Below, one piece after another: positions 5,637 through 13,263 of a stretch of 14,498 bases of DNA. This stretch comes from an uncultured Prevotellaceae bacterium (GTDB lineage Bacteria; Bacteroidota; Bacteroidia; Bacteroidales; Bacteroidaceae). Below the pieces are notes generated by a model. That model worked only from the letters and a program-made list of their open reading frames with translations, had not been told where the DNA came from and ran no database searches. Numbering within the stretch: the first letter of the stretch is position 1; each line of letters opens with the position of its first letter. The stretch is from the NCBI GenBank assembly GCA_900313845.1, contig OMTC01000008.1, positions 1 to 14,498 on the forward strand, read 5' to 3'. Made by a program: the position numbers and the translations under genes.

Positions 5637-7640
5637 CTATTTTGATATTTCTTTGATAAAACCGTTTCGATAAGCATAAAGCAGACGTTTCAGGTTGTCC
5701 ACTTTCGCTTGCAGAATTTTTCCCTTATCGGTGTCCTTCACGTACATTCGCTTCGAATTCATCTCAACGATTTGTGTGGAACTCTTGATGTCGTCGCCAC
5801 TGATAATTGCCTCCTTGGCAGAGCGGAAAGGCTGATGCTGCACCAGGTCGAGTCCACGTGAGTGGTAGGTCAGCGTGTAGCCTGCAATACCTGTTGTGGG
5901 TTGATAGGCGAGGGAGAATCCTCCATCTATCACGAGTAGTTTTCCATTTGCTTTCACGGGGTTCTCACCCTTGATGGTCTTCACTGGCACATGTCCATTG
6001 ATGATGTGCCGATGCTCACCCTCCACGCCAAAGCTGTCGAGAATCATGTCCACCGTCTTTTCCTCGTTGTGGTAGTGGTAGTAATAGCCCTTCTTCTCGA
6101 CGTATGCCTCAGGGTCGGCAATGAAATAACGCTCGAAGGTAGTCATCTTGTCCTTGTCGAAAAGTGGTGAGTTCTTGCCGCACCACAAGTACCAGATATA
6201 GTCGATGGCAAATTGCTTTTCCTCGTCATCGATGTCGTTGCTGAAAGCCTCGCGAACGATGTAGCCTGTCTTCTTCATCAGATCGATGCCCTTGTACTTC
6301 TTGCCTCGTATCTCCACCTCTTTCAGTGAGCCGTCCTCGTTGAGTGGTACCGAAGCATGGTACATCAGGTTGGAATTGGCAATGGAGTACATGCATCCAT
6401 GTGCCAAAAGGCAGTCGATATGTCGGTGGAGCTTATCGCTGGTAAGGAACGAATGGCGGATTTTCTGCATCACTTGTTCCTCATCTGCCGTCAGTTCGTA
6501 TGGGCTGTTTGGGTCGATGGTAGGGAAGTTCTTGTCCCTCAGCTCGTAAGTCTTTCCGTTGAGCGTGATGGTGCCCTTTTCCTTATCGATGAGGTGGAGC
6601 AGTTTTCTGTCCTCCATCTCGAATTCAGGGCGGCGATTGATGATTTTTGCCTCCTCCTTAAATTGAATCACGGCAATTGCCTTGTGCATCATCGCACTCA
6701 GTCGGAGGGCTTTCTCATCCATGTTCAAGTCCCTGCCCAGCGAATTCACTTGGAACAGCTCGCATGGGTCATCCTTATACACCTCCATGGCGAAGGTGGC
6801 AAGCGGAAGGAGGTTGATGCCGTAGCCATCCTCCAAAGTTGGCAGATTGCCATATCGCAAGGTGATGCGAAGCACATTGCAGATGCATGCTCGGTTGCCT
6901 GCTGCAGCGCCAAACCATTCGATGTCGTGGTTGCCCCAAACGATGTCGAAGTGATTGTAGTTGCATAGCGTTTCCATGATGAGATGCGCTCCAGGTCCTC
7001 GGTCGAAGATGTCGCCCAGCAAGTGCAGGCGGTCTATGGCAAGTTTCTGAATCAGCTTGCATATCTCGATGATGAATTCATCGGCACGCTGCGTGTTGAT
7101 AATCGACTGCATAATCACGTTGTAGTACTCATGCTTCTTCTCGCCGTAAGCACTATAGCTTTCGTGCAGCAATTCCTCGATGATATAGCCGAATTCCTTA
7201 GGCAGTTCCTTGCGGATTTTTGAACGAGTATATTTCGATGAAACCTCCCTGCAAACCTTAATCAGTTGGTTGAGGGTAGTTACGTAAAAGTCATTGAGAT
7301 TCTGTTCGGTAGCCTTGATGAGTTGAAGTTTTTGTTCAGGATAATAGATGAGCGTACACAACTCTTTTTTCTCAGCTTTTCTGAGAGCGGTTCCGAAGAT
7401 TTCCTCCACTTTTCTCTTCACGTATCCCGATGCATTTCTCAGCACATGGTTGAAGGCATCGCTCTCCCCATGCGGGTCACTGATGAAGTGCTCCGTAGGC
7501 TTTGGAAGGTTCAAGATAGCTTCCAGATTGATGATTTCCGTGCTCGCATCAGCAATCGTAGGATAACTCTGCGCCAACAGTTGCAAGTAACGCAAGTCCT
7601 CCTTGATGCTTTCCTCGTTCAATATGTTTTCCTTCTCCAT
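5637..7640 (-). CDS. fbp: Class III fructose-1,6-bisphosphatase
   Basis: This 667-residue cytoplasmic enzyme hydrolyses fructose 1,6-bisphosphate to fructose 6-phosphate in gluconeogenesis. The length and the calcineurin-like metallophosphatase motifs mark it as the Bacillus-type class III enzyme, unrelated in fold to the E. coli Fbp (class I) and GlpX (class II) enzymes. Metal-binding motifs are SDPHGE at 54-59 (Asp55, His57), GDIFDRG at 209-215 and GNHD at 236-239. A later INGHVPV stretch and VIDGGFS supply the distal histidine and acidic motifs usual in this fold. There is no signal peptide. The ATG at 7640 gives MEKENILNEE and lies 77 bases after the lptB stop on the same strand, so co-transcription with lptB is possible. 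The 173-base spacer after it precedes a separate operon. Confidence 0.95.
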   Translation of the reverse strand: MEKENILNEESIKEDLRYLQLLAQSYPTIADASTEIINLEAILNLPKPTEHFISDPHGESDAFNHVLRNASGYVKRKVEEIFGTALRKAEKKELCTLIYYPEQKLQLIKATEQNLNDFYVTTLNQLIKVCREVSSKYTRSKIRKELPKEFGYIIEELLHESYSAYGEKKHEYYNVIMQSIINTQRADEFIIEICKLIQKLAIDRLHLLGDIFDRGPGAHLIMETLCNYNHFDIVWGNHDIEWFGAAAGNRACICNVLRITLRYGNLPTLEDGYGINLLPLATFAMEVYKDDPCELFQVNSLGRDLNMDEKALRLSAMMHKAIAVIQFKEEAKIINRRPEFEMEDRKLLHLIDKEKGTITLNGKTYELRDKNFPTIDPNSPYELTADEEQVMQKIRHSFLTSDKLHRHIDCLLAHGCMYSIANSNLMYHASVPLNEDGSLKEVEIRGKKYKGIDLMKKTGYIVREAFSNDIDDEEKQFAIDYIWYLWCGKNSPLFDKDKMTTFERYFIADPEAYVEKKGYYYHYHNEEKTVDMILDSFGVEGEHRHIINGHVPVKTIKGENPVKANGKLLVIDGGFSLAYQPTTGIAGYTLTYHSRGLDLVQHQPFRSAKEAIISGDDIKSSTQIVEMNSKRMYVKDTDKGKILQAKVDNLKRLLYAYRNGFIKEISK

Positions 7641-7717
7641 GTTCTTATTTCGTTCTTCATCATTCTAAATTTTCCAATTCCTTTCAGCTCATTAGAGAAA
7701 AATCGGGATGGGGCTGC

Positions 7718-8569
7718 TTATTCTTCGTTTTCCCTTGCTTTCTTTGCTCCAATAACTTGGAAGTCCTTAGGTCGAAGCACAAAGGTGGAGCCGAGATACT
7801 TCTCCTTCACGATGGTGTTCTTAGCCAGTTCGGGCGGAGTGCCTTTGAAGAGAATTCTACCCTCGAAAAGCAGATAGGCGCGGTCCGTGATGCAGAGTGT
7901 TTCCTGCACGTTGTGGTCCGTAATCAGAATGCCGATGTTTTTGTCCTTCAGCTTCCAAACGATATACTGAATATCCTCCACTGCAATAGGATCGACACCA
8001 GCAAACGGTTCGTCAAGCATGATGAATTTAGGGTCGATGGCAAGGCAGCGGGCAATTTCGCAGCGTCGTCGCTCACCTCCCGACAACTGGTTTCCGTTGT
8101 TCTTTCTCACCTTCTGCAAGCGGAATTCGTCGAGCAGGCTTTCCATCTTCTCCTTTCGCTCTTCCCTCGTCAAGTCCTTGCGCATCTCCAATACTGTCAT
8201 CAGGTTGTCCTCCACACTCATCGTCCTGAACACCGACGCTTCCTGAGCCAGATAGCCCACACCAGCCTGTGCACGTTTCGCCACGGGGTAGTGCGTGATT
8301 TCCGTTTCGTTCAGAAACACCTTCCCTCCGTTGGGCACCACCAGGCCGGTAGTCATGTAGAACGAAGTGGTCTTGCCTGCACCGTTAGGGCCCAACAGTC
8401 CCACTATCTCTCCTTGGCGCACATGAATGGACACATCGTTCACCACCGTGCGCTTACCATAGGTCTTCACCAGATGGCGGGTATAGAGCGTCTGTCGGTC
8501 CTCCGAAAACGCTGGCACTTCAGCATCGCCTGCATTGGTTGTTGCGCTTTTCAATAATTCTTCTGCCAT
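7718..8569 (-). CDS. lptB: LPS export ABC transporter ATPase LptB
   Basis: This 283-residue ATPase drives LptFG to extract lipopolysaccharide from the inner membrane and push it along the Lpt bridge to the outer membrane. It has Walker A GPNGAGKT at 60-67, the Q-loop in YLAQE near 107-110, signature LSGGE at 162-166, Walker B FIMLDEP at 182-188 and switch His219. LptB-typical strings are VNDVSIHVRQGEIVGLLGP and PFAGVDPIAVEDIQ. E. coli LptB has about 240 residues; this protein adds an N-terminal tail of about 28 residues with no predicted fold, and about 15 at the C-terminus. No internal methionine fits a later start, so the tail is probably real. The gene is divergent from mlaE and followed by fbp. 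No lptA, lptC, lptF or lptG lies in the window. Confidence 0.92.
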   Translation of the reverse strand: MAEELLKSATTNAGDAEVPAFSEDRQTLYTRHLVKTYGKRTVVNDVSIHVRQGEIVGLLGPNGAGKTTSFYMTTGLVVPNGGKVFLNETEITHYPVAKRAQAGVGYLAQEASVFRTMSVEDNLMTVLEMRKDLTREERKEKMESLLDEFRLQKVRKNNGNQLSGGERRRCEIARCLAIDPKFIMLDEPFAGVDPIAVEDIQYIVWKLKDKNIGILITDHNVQETLCITDRAYLLFEGRILFKGTPPELAKNTIVKEKYLGSTFVLRPKDFQVIGAKKARENEE

Positions 8570-8589
8570 TCCGAATCGTAATCTTTCTG

Positions 8590-8597
8590 CAAAAGTA
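8590..8597 (-). promoter_or_regulatory. -7 box for lptB
   Basis: On the minus strand 8597-8590 reads TACTTTTG, a match to TAnnTTTG. Transcription would start near 8585, about 16 bases before the lptB ATG. A TTG at the usual distance was not found. The 11-base CTGCAAAAGTA at 8587-8597 is the exact reverse complement of the mlaE -7 region. A second minus-strand TACTTTTG lies at 8692-8685, with a TTG 22 bases upstream of it. Confidence 0.5.
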
Positions 8598-8646
8598 TAA
8601 ATTTTTGTTTTATTCCTTGCATTCTATCGTAAAAAGATATGTTAAA

Positions 8647-8679
8647 TTGAACAAATAATACATTTTTTTCTTACTTTTG
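8647..8679 (+). promoter_or_regulatory. Promoter of mlaEF
   Basis: A TTG at 8647-8649 and TACTTTTG at 8672-8679 fit the Bacteroidota -33/-7 pattern, with a spacer of 22 bases that is slightly longer than the usual 19-21. Transcription would start near 8684, giving a leader of about 55 bases to the mlaE ATG. Confidence 0.55.
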
Positions 8680-8738
8680 CAGTTCAAAAGTATAAAAATC
8701 TACGCTACACCTTGCAAGTAAAGGACCAAAATTAAACA

Positions 8739-9485
8739 ATGATTAAGCTGAAAGGTACTCTTATAGAACTGGGCAGATATGTGCAGATCATTGGGCGAAC
8801 CCTTGCGGTGCCCGACCGCATGCGTATGTTCTACAAGCAATATGTCACCGAGATGTATCAGTTGGGATTCAACTCCATCCCGCTTGTTCTCATCATTTCC
8901 TTCTTCATCGGAGCCGTCATCTGTCTTCAAATCAAACTCAATATCCAGAGTGCGTGGATGCCCCGCATGGTGGTTGGCTACACCACCCGCGAAATCATGC
9001 TCCTTGAGTTCTCCTCCTCTGTCATGTGCCTCATCCTTTCCGGAAAAGTTGGCTCCAACATCGCTTCGGAATTGGGAACCATGCGCATCACCCAACAGAT
9101 TGACGCACTGGATATTATGGGCGTGAATTCCGCCAATTATCTCATCCTTCCCAAGATACTCGGACTGATGACGATGATGCCGATACTCGTCACCCTCAGC
9201 GTCTTTGCAGGTATAGTCGGAGCTTATGCCACCTCCTACATGGGCATCACCACTATTCCCGAACTTGACGAAGGTTTCCGCTACGACTTCAACCAATGGT
9301 TCTTCTGGTGCGGAATGATTAAGGCTGTGGTCTATGCTTTTATCATCTCCAGCGTCTCCGCTTTCAAGGGCTATACCGTCGAAGGAGGTTCCGTCGAAGT
9401 CGGCAAAGCATCCACCGATGCCGTTGTAGCTTCCTCCATCCTCGTCCTCTTCGCTGACGTTTTCCTCACGCAGATTCTCACTTAA
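8739..9485 (+). CDS. mlaE: MlaE-family ABC transporter permease
   Basis: This 248-residue inner-membrane protein is the permease of an MCE-type system that moves phospholipid between the inner and outer membranes. The family signature ELGTMRIT followed by QQIDAL spans 111-124, after GKVGSNIAS. An amphipathic N-terminal helix is followed by hydrophobic segments at about 47-66, 87-102, 138-165, 193-208 and 228-246, the usual MlaE/YrbE plan. Length is normal (E. coli MlaE about 260). The ATG at 8739 is the only plausible start. mlaF follows after 16 bases, so the two are one operon. No MCE-domain (mlaD), mlaB or mlaC gene follows, so the substrate-binding partners must be elsewhere or absent. 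Codons are C-rich, unlike those of the plus-strand genes after 12.3 kb. Confidence 0.93.
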   Translation: MIKLKGTLIELGRYVQIIGRTLAVPDRMRMFYKQYVTEMYQLGFNSIPLVLIISFFIGAVICLQIKLNIQSAWMPRMVVGYTTREIMLLEFSSSVMCLILSGKVGSNIASELGTMRITQQIDALDIMGVNSANYLILPKILGLMTMMPILVTLSVFAGIVGAYATSYMGITTIPELDEGFRYDFNQWFFWCGMIKAVVYAFIISSVSAFKGYTVEGGSVEVGKASTDAVVASSILVLFADVFLTQILT

Positions 9486-9501
9486 AAGCAAGTTTTTGTG
9501 T

Positions 9502-10284
9502 ATGATACAAGTATCCCATCTCTATAAATCTTTCGAAGACAAGGAAGTCCTCACCGACATCAATGCCACCTTCAAGAACGGACAAATCAACCTTATCATC
9601 GGACAGAGCGGAAGCGGAAAAACCGTCCTGATGAAGAATATCGTAGGACTTCTCACCCCCACCAAAGGGCAAATTTTCTACGACGACCGCGATTTTGTCA
9701 GTCTTTCCAAGAAAGAGAAAATCCTCCTGCGCCGCGAGATGGGTATGATTTTCCAGAGTGCAGCCCTTTTCGACTCACTCACCGTTCTCGAAAACGTCAT
9801 GTTCCCCCTCGACATGTTCTCCGACATGTCACGTGACGATCGCGTGAAACGTGCGCAGCATTGTCTGGAGCGTGTGAACCTCAAGGGAACCGATAATAAA
9901 CTGCCTGCCGAACTCTCAGGCGGTATGCAGAAGCGAGTTGCCATCGCCCGTGCCATTGTCCTCCAGCCCCGTTACCTCTTCTGCGACGAACCCAATTCGG
10001 GACTCGACCCAAAGACCTCCATCGTCATCGACGAACTCATCCAAAGCATCACGCACGAAGACCAAATCACAACCATAGTCAACACCCACGACATGAATTC
10101 CGTCATGGGAATTGGCGAGAACATCACTTTCATCTGCGACGGACGTGCCGAATGGCAAGGCTCCAACCAGCAAATCATGGATGCCACCAACAAACCCCTT
10201 CAGGACTTCATCTTCTCCTCCGACATCCTCCGTCAAGCCAAAATCGCTTACGACGAACAGAAAAAGCAAAAAACAATTAACTGA
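9502..10284 (+). CDS. mlaF: MlaF-family ABC transporter ATPase
   Basis: This 260-residue cytoplasmic ATPase powers the MlaE permease. Walker A is GQSGSGKT at 34-41, the Q-loop glutamine is Gln85 (MIFQSAALFDSLTV), the signature is LSGGMQKR at 138-145, Walker B is YLFCDEP at 158-164, followed by NSGLDP, and the switch is His196 in NTHD. The SGGMQKR and DEPNSGLDP variants are typical of the MlaF branch. The ATG at 9502 is chosen; the frame can be extended two codons to a TTG at 9496, but MIQVSHLYKSF is a normal beginning. It lies 16 bases after mlaE. A spacer of 60 bases separates it from the downstream gene, which may share its transcript. Confidence 0.94.
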   Translation: MIQVSHLYKSFEDKEVLTDINATFKNGQINLIIGQSGSGKTVLMKNIVGLLTPTKGQIFYDDRDFVSLSKKEKILLRREMGMIFQSAALFDSLTVLENVMFPLDMFSDMSRDDRVKRAQHCLERVNLKGTDNKLPAELSGGMQKRVAIARAIVLQPRYLFCDEPNSGLDPKTSIVIDELIQSITHEDQITTIVNTHDMNSVMGIGENITFICDGRAEWQGSNQQIMDATNKPLQDFIFSSDILRQAKIAYDEQKKQKTIN

Positions 10285-10344
10285 TTGCTTTGAGGAAGGG
10301 ACGGTTCCATCTTATTATATTGCCTTTATCTCTTTTTATTCATC

Positions 10345-11325
10345 GTGAAATACATTGTCCTTTTCCCCATCCTTCTTTTCGCACTATTCCTGCAGAGTGC
10401 TTCGATTCTCTCTCCCTCTTCACATTTCACGGTGTTAACCTACAACTGTGAAAATGCTTTCGACACTCTCGATGCATCCGGCTTTCAGGATGAGGATTTT
10501 CTTCCTCAGGGAAGACTCCATTGGAGCCATTTTCGCTTTGTCCAAAAGATGCAACGCATAGCTCAAGTATTCCTTGCGGCAGATACACTCAAACCATTGG
10601 ATATAGGAATCTTACAAGAGATAGAATCTGATTCCTGCCTTATCTACCTTACACAAGAAACACCTATTGCCAGTATCGGTTACCAATACCTGAAAACCAC
10701 TTCCCGCGATGCACGTGGCATCAATGTAGCAATTGTCTATCGTCCCAACAGTTTTCAGTATATCTCCCATGAGTCCATCGGCATTCCTGATTCCATCCTC
10801 ACTGCCCATCATTGGACTCCCACCCGCGACATACTCCATGCCTGGGGACGCATCCCTTCGGGCGACACACTCCATGTCTTCGCAGTCCATCTTCCTTCTC
10901 GTTTGGGAAGAGTTGAGGCACAACAAAAACGAAACTATTTGCTTGCACTCTTGGCACAACATATCAACCACGTGCAGCATCTATTCCCTCGGGCACACAT
11001 CCTCTTGGCAGGCGACTTCAATTCTGCACCGTCCTCTTCCGACATCCTTCAGTTTGCCCAGCAGTGCACGGTCCTCACTAACCTCGTTGAGAATAAAGCG
11101 CTGGGTTCCTACAAGTATCAGGGAATATGGGAATGGATAGACCAGATTTGGGTGAGTCAGACCCTCGCAGAGCTTTCCACTTCCGTCCACACCCTTACAT
11201 CGCCTTTCCTCCTTGAATCCGACCCCGTTTTTGGTGGAACAAGACCCTTTCGCACTTTCATAGGACCAAGCTATCATGCGGGCTATTCCGACCATTTGCC
11301 AGTAGTCTATCGTTTTCCTCTCTAA
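10345..11325 (+). CDS. Secreted endonuclease/exonuclease/phosphatase-fold protein
   Basis: This 326-residue protein has a hydrophobic signal segment at 3-22 and no lipobox, so it is probably periplasmic or secreted. The catalytic motifs of the EEP superfamily appear in order: YNCENAFD with Asn34, LQEIES with Glu92, VHLPSR with His182, GDFNS with Asp224 and Asn226, and SDHLPV with Asp316-His317. The fold serves DNases, phosphodiesterases and phospholipases; the sequence alone does not tell which, and all key residues are intact. Translation starts at GTG 10345: no ATG precedes the signal segment, and a later start would remove it. It follows mlaF by 60 bases and is convergent with the DUF4923 lipoprotein. 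A role in lipid turnover next to mlaEF would be speculation. Confidence 0.85.
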   Translation: MKYIVLFPILLFALFLQSASILSPSSHFTVLTYNCENAFDTLDASGFQDEDFLPQGRLHWSHFRFVQKMQRIAQVFLAADTLKPLDIGILQEIESDSCLIYLTQETPIASIGYQYLKTTSRDARGINVAIVYRPNSFQYISHESIGIPDSILTAHHWTPTRDILHAWGRIPSGDTLHVFAVHLPSRLGRVEAQQKRNYLLALLAQHINHVQHLFPRAHILLAGDFNSAPSSSDILQFAQQCTVLTNLVENKALGSYKYQGIWEWIDQIWVSQTLAELSTSVHTLTSPFLLESDPVFGGTRPFRTFIGPSYHAGYSDHLPVVYRFPL

Positions 11326-11427
11326 GGACTTGACGTGCTTCTCTTTTGGGTAGCATAGAGCATCCTCCCACACATCATCCATCATGATAGTGAATACGTC
11401 AATCGCTTATGAGAGATGAAAATGTGG

Positions 11428-12126
11428 TTATTTCTTCTTGAAGAGGAAGCCGGTCTTCATGCCCTTGTAGGTGGAGGAGAGGTCGGCAATGGAGCCGAGG
11501 GTTGAGTTGCCTGAATTCATTCCGATGGACTGTGCGATGCTTAGCACTTTGGAGGAGTCGTAGGTGAGGGCAAGCTCGGAAGAGGAGAGGGTGACGTAGC
11601 AGGTAGGGAGGTTGATGATGCTGCCTTTGATGTTGACTTTCTTCGACTTGGCATCGTAGGAGTAAGTGCCTGTGTACTGTCTGCCGTTCACGGTGTAGGC
11701 GCATGTGTTGTCCTCGTTGAAGGTGACGGAGAACTTGCCTGGGGTGATGCCGATTTTCTGATAGTAAGGAGCCAGTTTGTTTTGTGCGATGTTGTTGATG
11801 ACGCTGCTGCCCAATTGTGCAAGTGCGTTTTCGCTTTCGAACTGGATGGCAGGCTCAGAATAAACCCATGTGCCATAGATGCTGCTGACGCTGTTGCTGG
11901 AACCGAGTCCGTTGGTGAGGATTCCGATGATGCTGCTGATGGCTGACCCGTTGGTGATGGCTCCTGTGGCTGCTGAATTAGGGTCTTGGCCTGTGAGCAC
12001 GCCTGTTGCGATGTTACCGAGGATGTTGCCTATAGCACCTTGCTGGGATTGCTGATTGGGTGTTCCGCATCCTGCGAGGAGAAGTGAACCTGCGAGGAGG
12101 GCTGAGAATAGAGTTGTTTTTTTCAT
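11428..12126 (-). CDS. DUF4923 family lipoprotein
   Basis: This 232-residue lipoprotein has unknown function. MKKTTLFSALLAGSLLLAGC is a classic lipoprotein signal, with the lipobox LLAG-C and the lipidated Cys20. Residues about 25-90 are rich in Gly, Asn, Ser, Ala and Ile (for example GAIGNILGNIATG), a flexible or helical low-complexity stretch. The C-terminal domain, from about GTWVYSEPAIQFES, with GKFSVTFNEDNTCAYTVNG and YTGTYSYD, is a beta-rich DUF4923 domain found in Bacteroides and Prevotella. The frame is open to an ATG at 12174, but that start would put 16 residues before the signal peptide, so 12126 is used. A good promoter lies about 100 bases upstream. The residues after Cys20 (GTPNQ) are not acid-rich, so they give no clear surface-export signal. 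Confidence 0.85.
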   Translation of the reverse strand: MKKTTLFSALLAGSLLLAGCGTPNQQSQQGAIGNILGNIATGVLTGQDPNSAATGAITNGSAISSIIGILTNGLGSSNSVSSIYGTWVYSEPAIQFESENALAQLGSSVINNIAQNKLAPYYQKIGITPGKFSVTFNEDNTCAYTVNGRQYTGTYSYDAKSKKVNIKGSIINLPTCYVTLSSSELALTYDSSKVLSIAQSIGMNSGNSTLGSIADLSSTYKGMKTGFLFKKK

Positions 12127-12226
12127 AATCGATATTAAATTGAAATTGATAAAACGAACAAATTGATGATTCATTTAAAAGCGTATCAATGCAGTTGTGA
12201 TATTTCTGCTTTTCGATGAATGTTGG

Positions 12227-12257
12227 CAAAATTAACCATTTTTTTGGAAAGCAGCAA
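12227..12257 (-). promoter_or_regulatory. Promoter of the DUF4923 lipoprotein gene
   Basis: On the minus strand a TTG at 12257-12255 is followed after exactly 20 bases by TAATTTTG at 12234-12227, the best housekeeping-type -33/-7 pair in the window. Transcription would start near 12222, leaving a leader of about 95 bases before the ATG at 12126. This leader also supports 12126 over 12174 as the start. Confidence 0.6.
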
Positions 12258-12342
12258 TGAAATGAGTGTGAAATTAGTAATGTTTAAACTTTCATTGACT
12301 TGTTTTAATCCTTGAAAGGGGTGTTGAATGAGAAAAAACTTG

Positions 12343-12350
12343 TAACTTTG
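12343..12350 (+). promoter_or_regulatory. -7 box of the walJ-like gene
   Basis: TAACTTTG fits TAnnTTTG and lies 19 bases before the ATG at 12370, so the leader would be very short (about 14 bases). TTG triplets upstream at 12324-12326 and 12312-12314 have spacers of 16 and 28 bases, neither ideal. Confidence 0.5.
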
Positions 12351-12369
12351 CGCCAAAATAATAAATGAA

Positions 12370-13185
12370 ATGCTACAGTTTGTATGTTTTGGCAGTGGAA
12401 GTAGTGGCAACTGCTCGTATTTGAGCAATGGTACGGACGCTGTATTGATTGATGCGGGGATAGGTATCCGCAGACTGAAGCGATATGTTCGGGAATATGG
12501 CTTGAAAACCTCTATCTTGCGCGGCATCTTGGTGACGCACGACCATGCTGACCACATCAAGGCAGCGGGATACGTGAGCAACGAGCTGAACTTGCAGGTG
12601 TATGCCACGGCGGAGGTGCACGAGGGGATGCGTAAGAGTCATCAAACGATGAGGAAGGTGGATCCGAGCCGTAACGTGAATATCGAGAAGGGTGTCCCTT
12701 TCGAACTGGGCACGAGCCTTAGGGTGACGGCGTTTCCGCTTCCGCATGATGCGACGGACAATGTGGGTTATTGCATCGAGTCGGCTGAGGGGGAAACTTT
12801 CTGCGTGATGACGGACATAGGTGCGCCCACGGAGGAGGTGAGCACTTATATAGGAAAGGCGAATTACCTGATGATAGAGGCTGATTTCGATGCTGAGATG
12901 CTTCGCAACGGTCCTTATCCTCAGTACCTGAAGGATAGGATTACGAGCGGTACGGGGCATCTGAGTAATGAACAAACCTCTCAGTTGCTTGCTGACAATT
13001 TTCATGAGAACTTGCGCCACGTGTGGCTTTGTCACTTGAGTGAGCAGAACAACCATCCTGAGTTAGCAAGGAAAACGGTGGAGCAGCGTCTGAGGGGATA
13101 TGGCATCATCGCTGGTGTGGATTTCGAACTGGACGTGCTGAAGAGGCATGTGGTGTCGGGACCTTGGGAGATGGAAGAAGAGTGA
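12370..13185 (+). CDS. WalJ/YycJ-type metallo-beta-lactamase-fold protein
   Basis: This 271-residue cytoplasmic hydrolase has the metal-binding motif THDHADH at 56-62 and further ligands in PLPHDA (His126), TDIG (Asp149), GTGHLSNEQ (His197) and CHLSEQNNHP (His222, His229). The opening FGSGSSGNCSYL and the SEQNNHPELA ending are typical of the YycJ/WalJ group. Bacillus members have been linked to the WalKR cell-wall regulon and to 5'-3' exonuclease activity in mismatch repair. The Bacteroidota members stand alone, without walKR, as here, so the nuclease role is inference. The ATG at 12370 is chosen; the ATG at 12365 is in another frame and stops soon. A dispersed-type hairpin repeat separates it from the HAD gene on the same strand. 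Confidence 0.85.
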   Translation: MLQFVCFGSGSSGNCSYLSNGTDAVLIDAGIGIRRLKRYVREYGLKTSILRGILVTHDHADHIKAAGYVSNELNLQVYATAEVHEGMRKSHQTMRKVDPSRNVNIEKGVPFELGTSLRVTAFPLPHDATDNVGYCIESAEGETFCVMTDIGAPTEEVSTYIGKANYLMIEADFDAEMLRNGPYPQYLKDRITSGTGHLSNEQTSQLLADNFHENLRHVWLCHLSEQNNHPELARKTVEQRLRGYGIIAGVDFELDVLKRHVVSGPWEMEEE

Positions 13186-13230
13186 AAAAGCCTCACCCCC
13201 GACCCCTCTCCAAAGGGCGAGGGGAGTAGA
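13186..13230. repeat. GC-rich dispersed-type palindromic repeat
   Basis: Right after the stop codon comes AAAAAGCCTCACCCCCGACC followed by CTCTCCAAAGGGCGAGGGGAG. CCCCTC at 13203-13208 pairs with GAGGGG at 13219-13224, plus two inner C-G pairs, giving a strong hairpin with a 4-base loop. Nearly the same text (CCTCACCCCCGGCCCCTCTCC plus its complement) is, from memory, a frequent intergenic repeat in Prevotella and other Bacteroidota. It could also attenuate transcription into the HAD gene. Confidence 0.6.
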
Positions 13231-13263
13231 ATGAAGAATGGAAAGTGAAATAGGAAATATATA

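Noticed and set aside
5620..5642. tRNA-like T-loop text GTTCGAATC near the end of fbp
   Set aside because: The flanking bases do not form a T-stem, no acceptor or anticodon arms are present, and the text overlaps the fbp stop codon.
10263..10291. Possible terminator hairpin at the end of mlaF (AAAGCAA with TTGCTTT)
   Set aside because: The stem is only 7 AT-rich pairs, overlaps the stop codon and has no U-tract after it.
11326..11427. Replication origin at the strand-bias change
   Set aside because: No DnaA box cluster or AT-rich unwinding region was seen there; the bias change is kept as an observation only.
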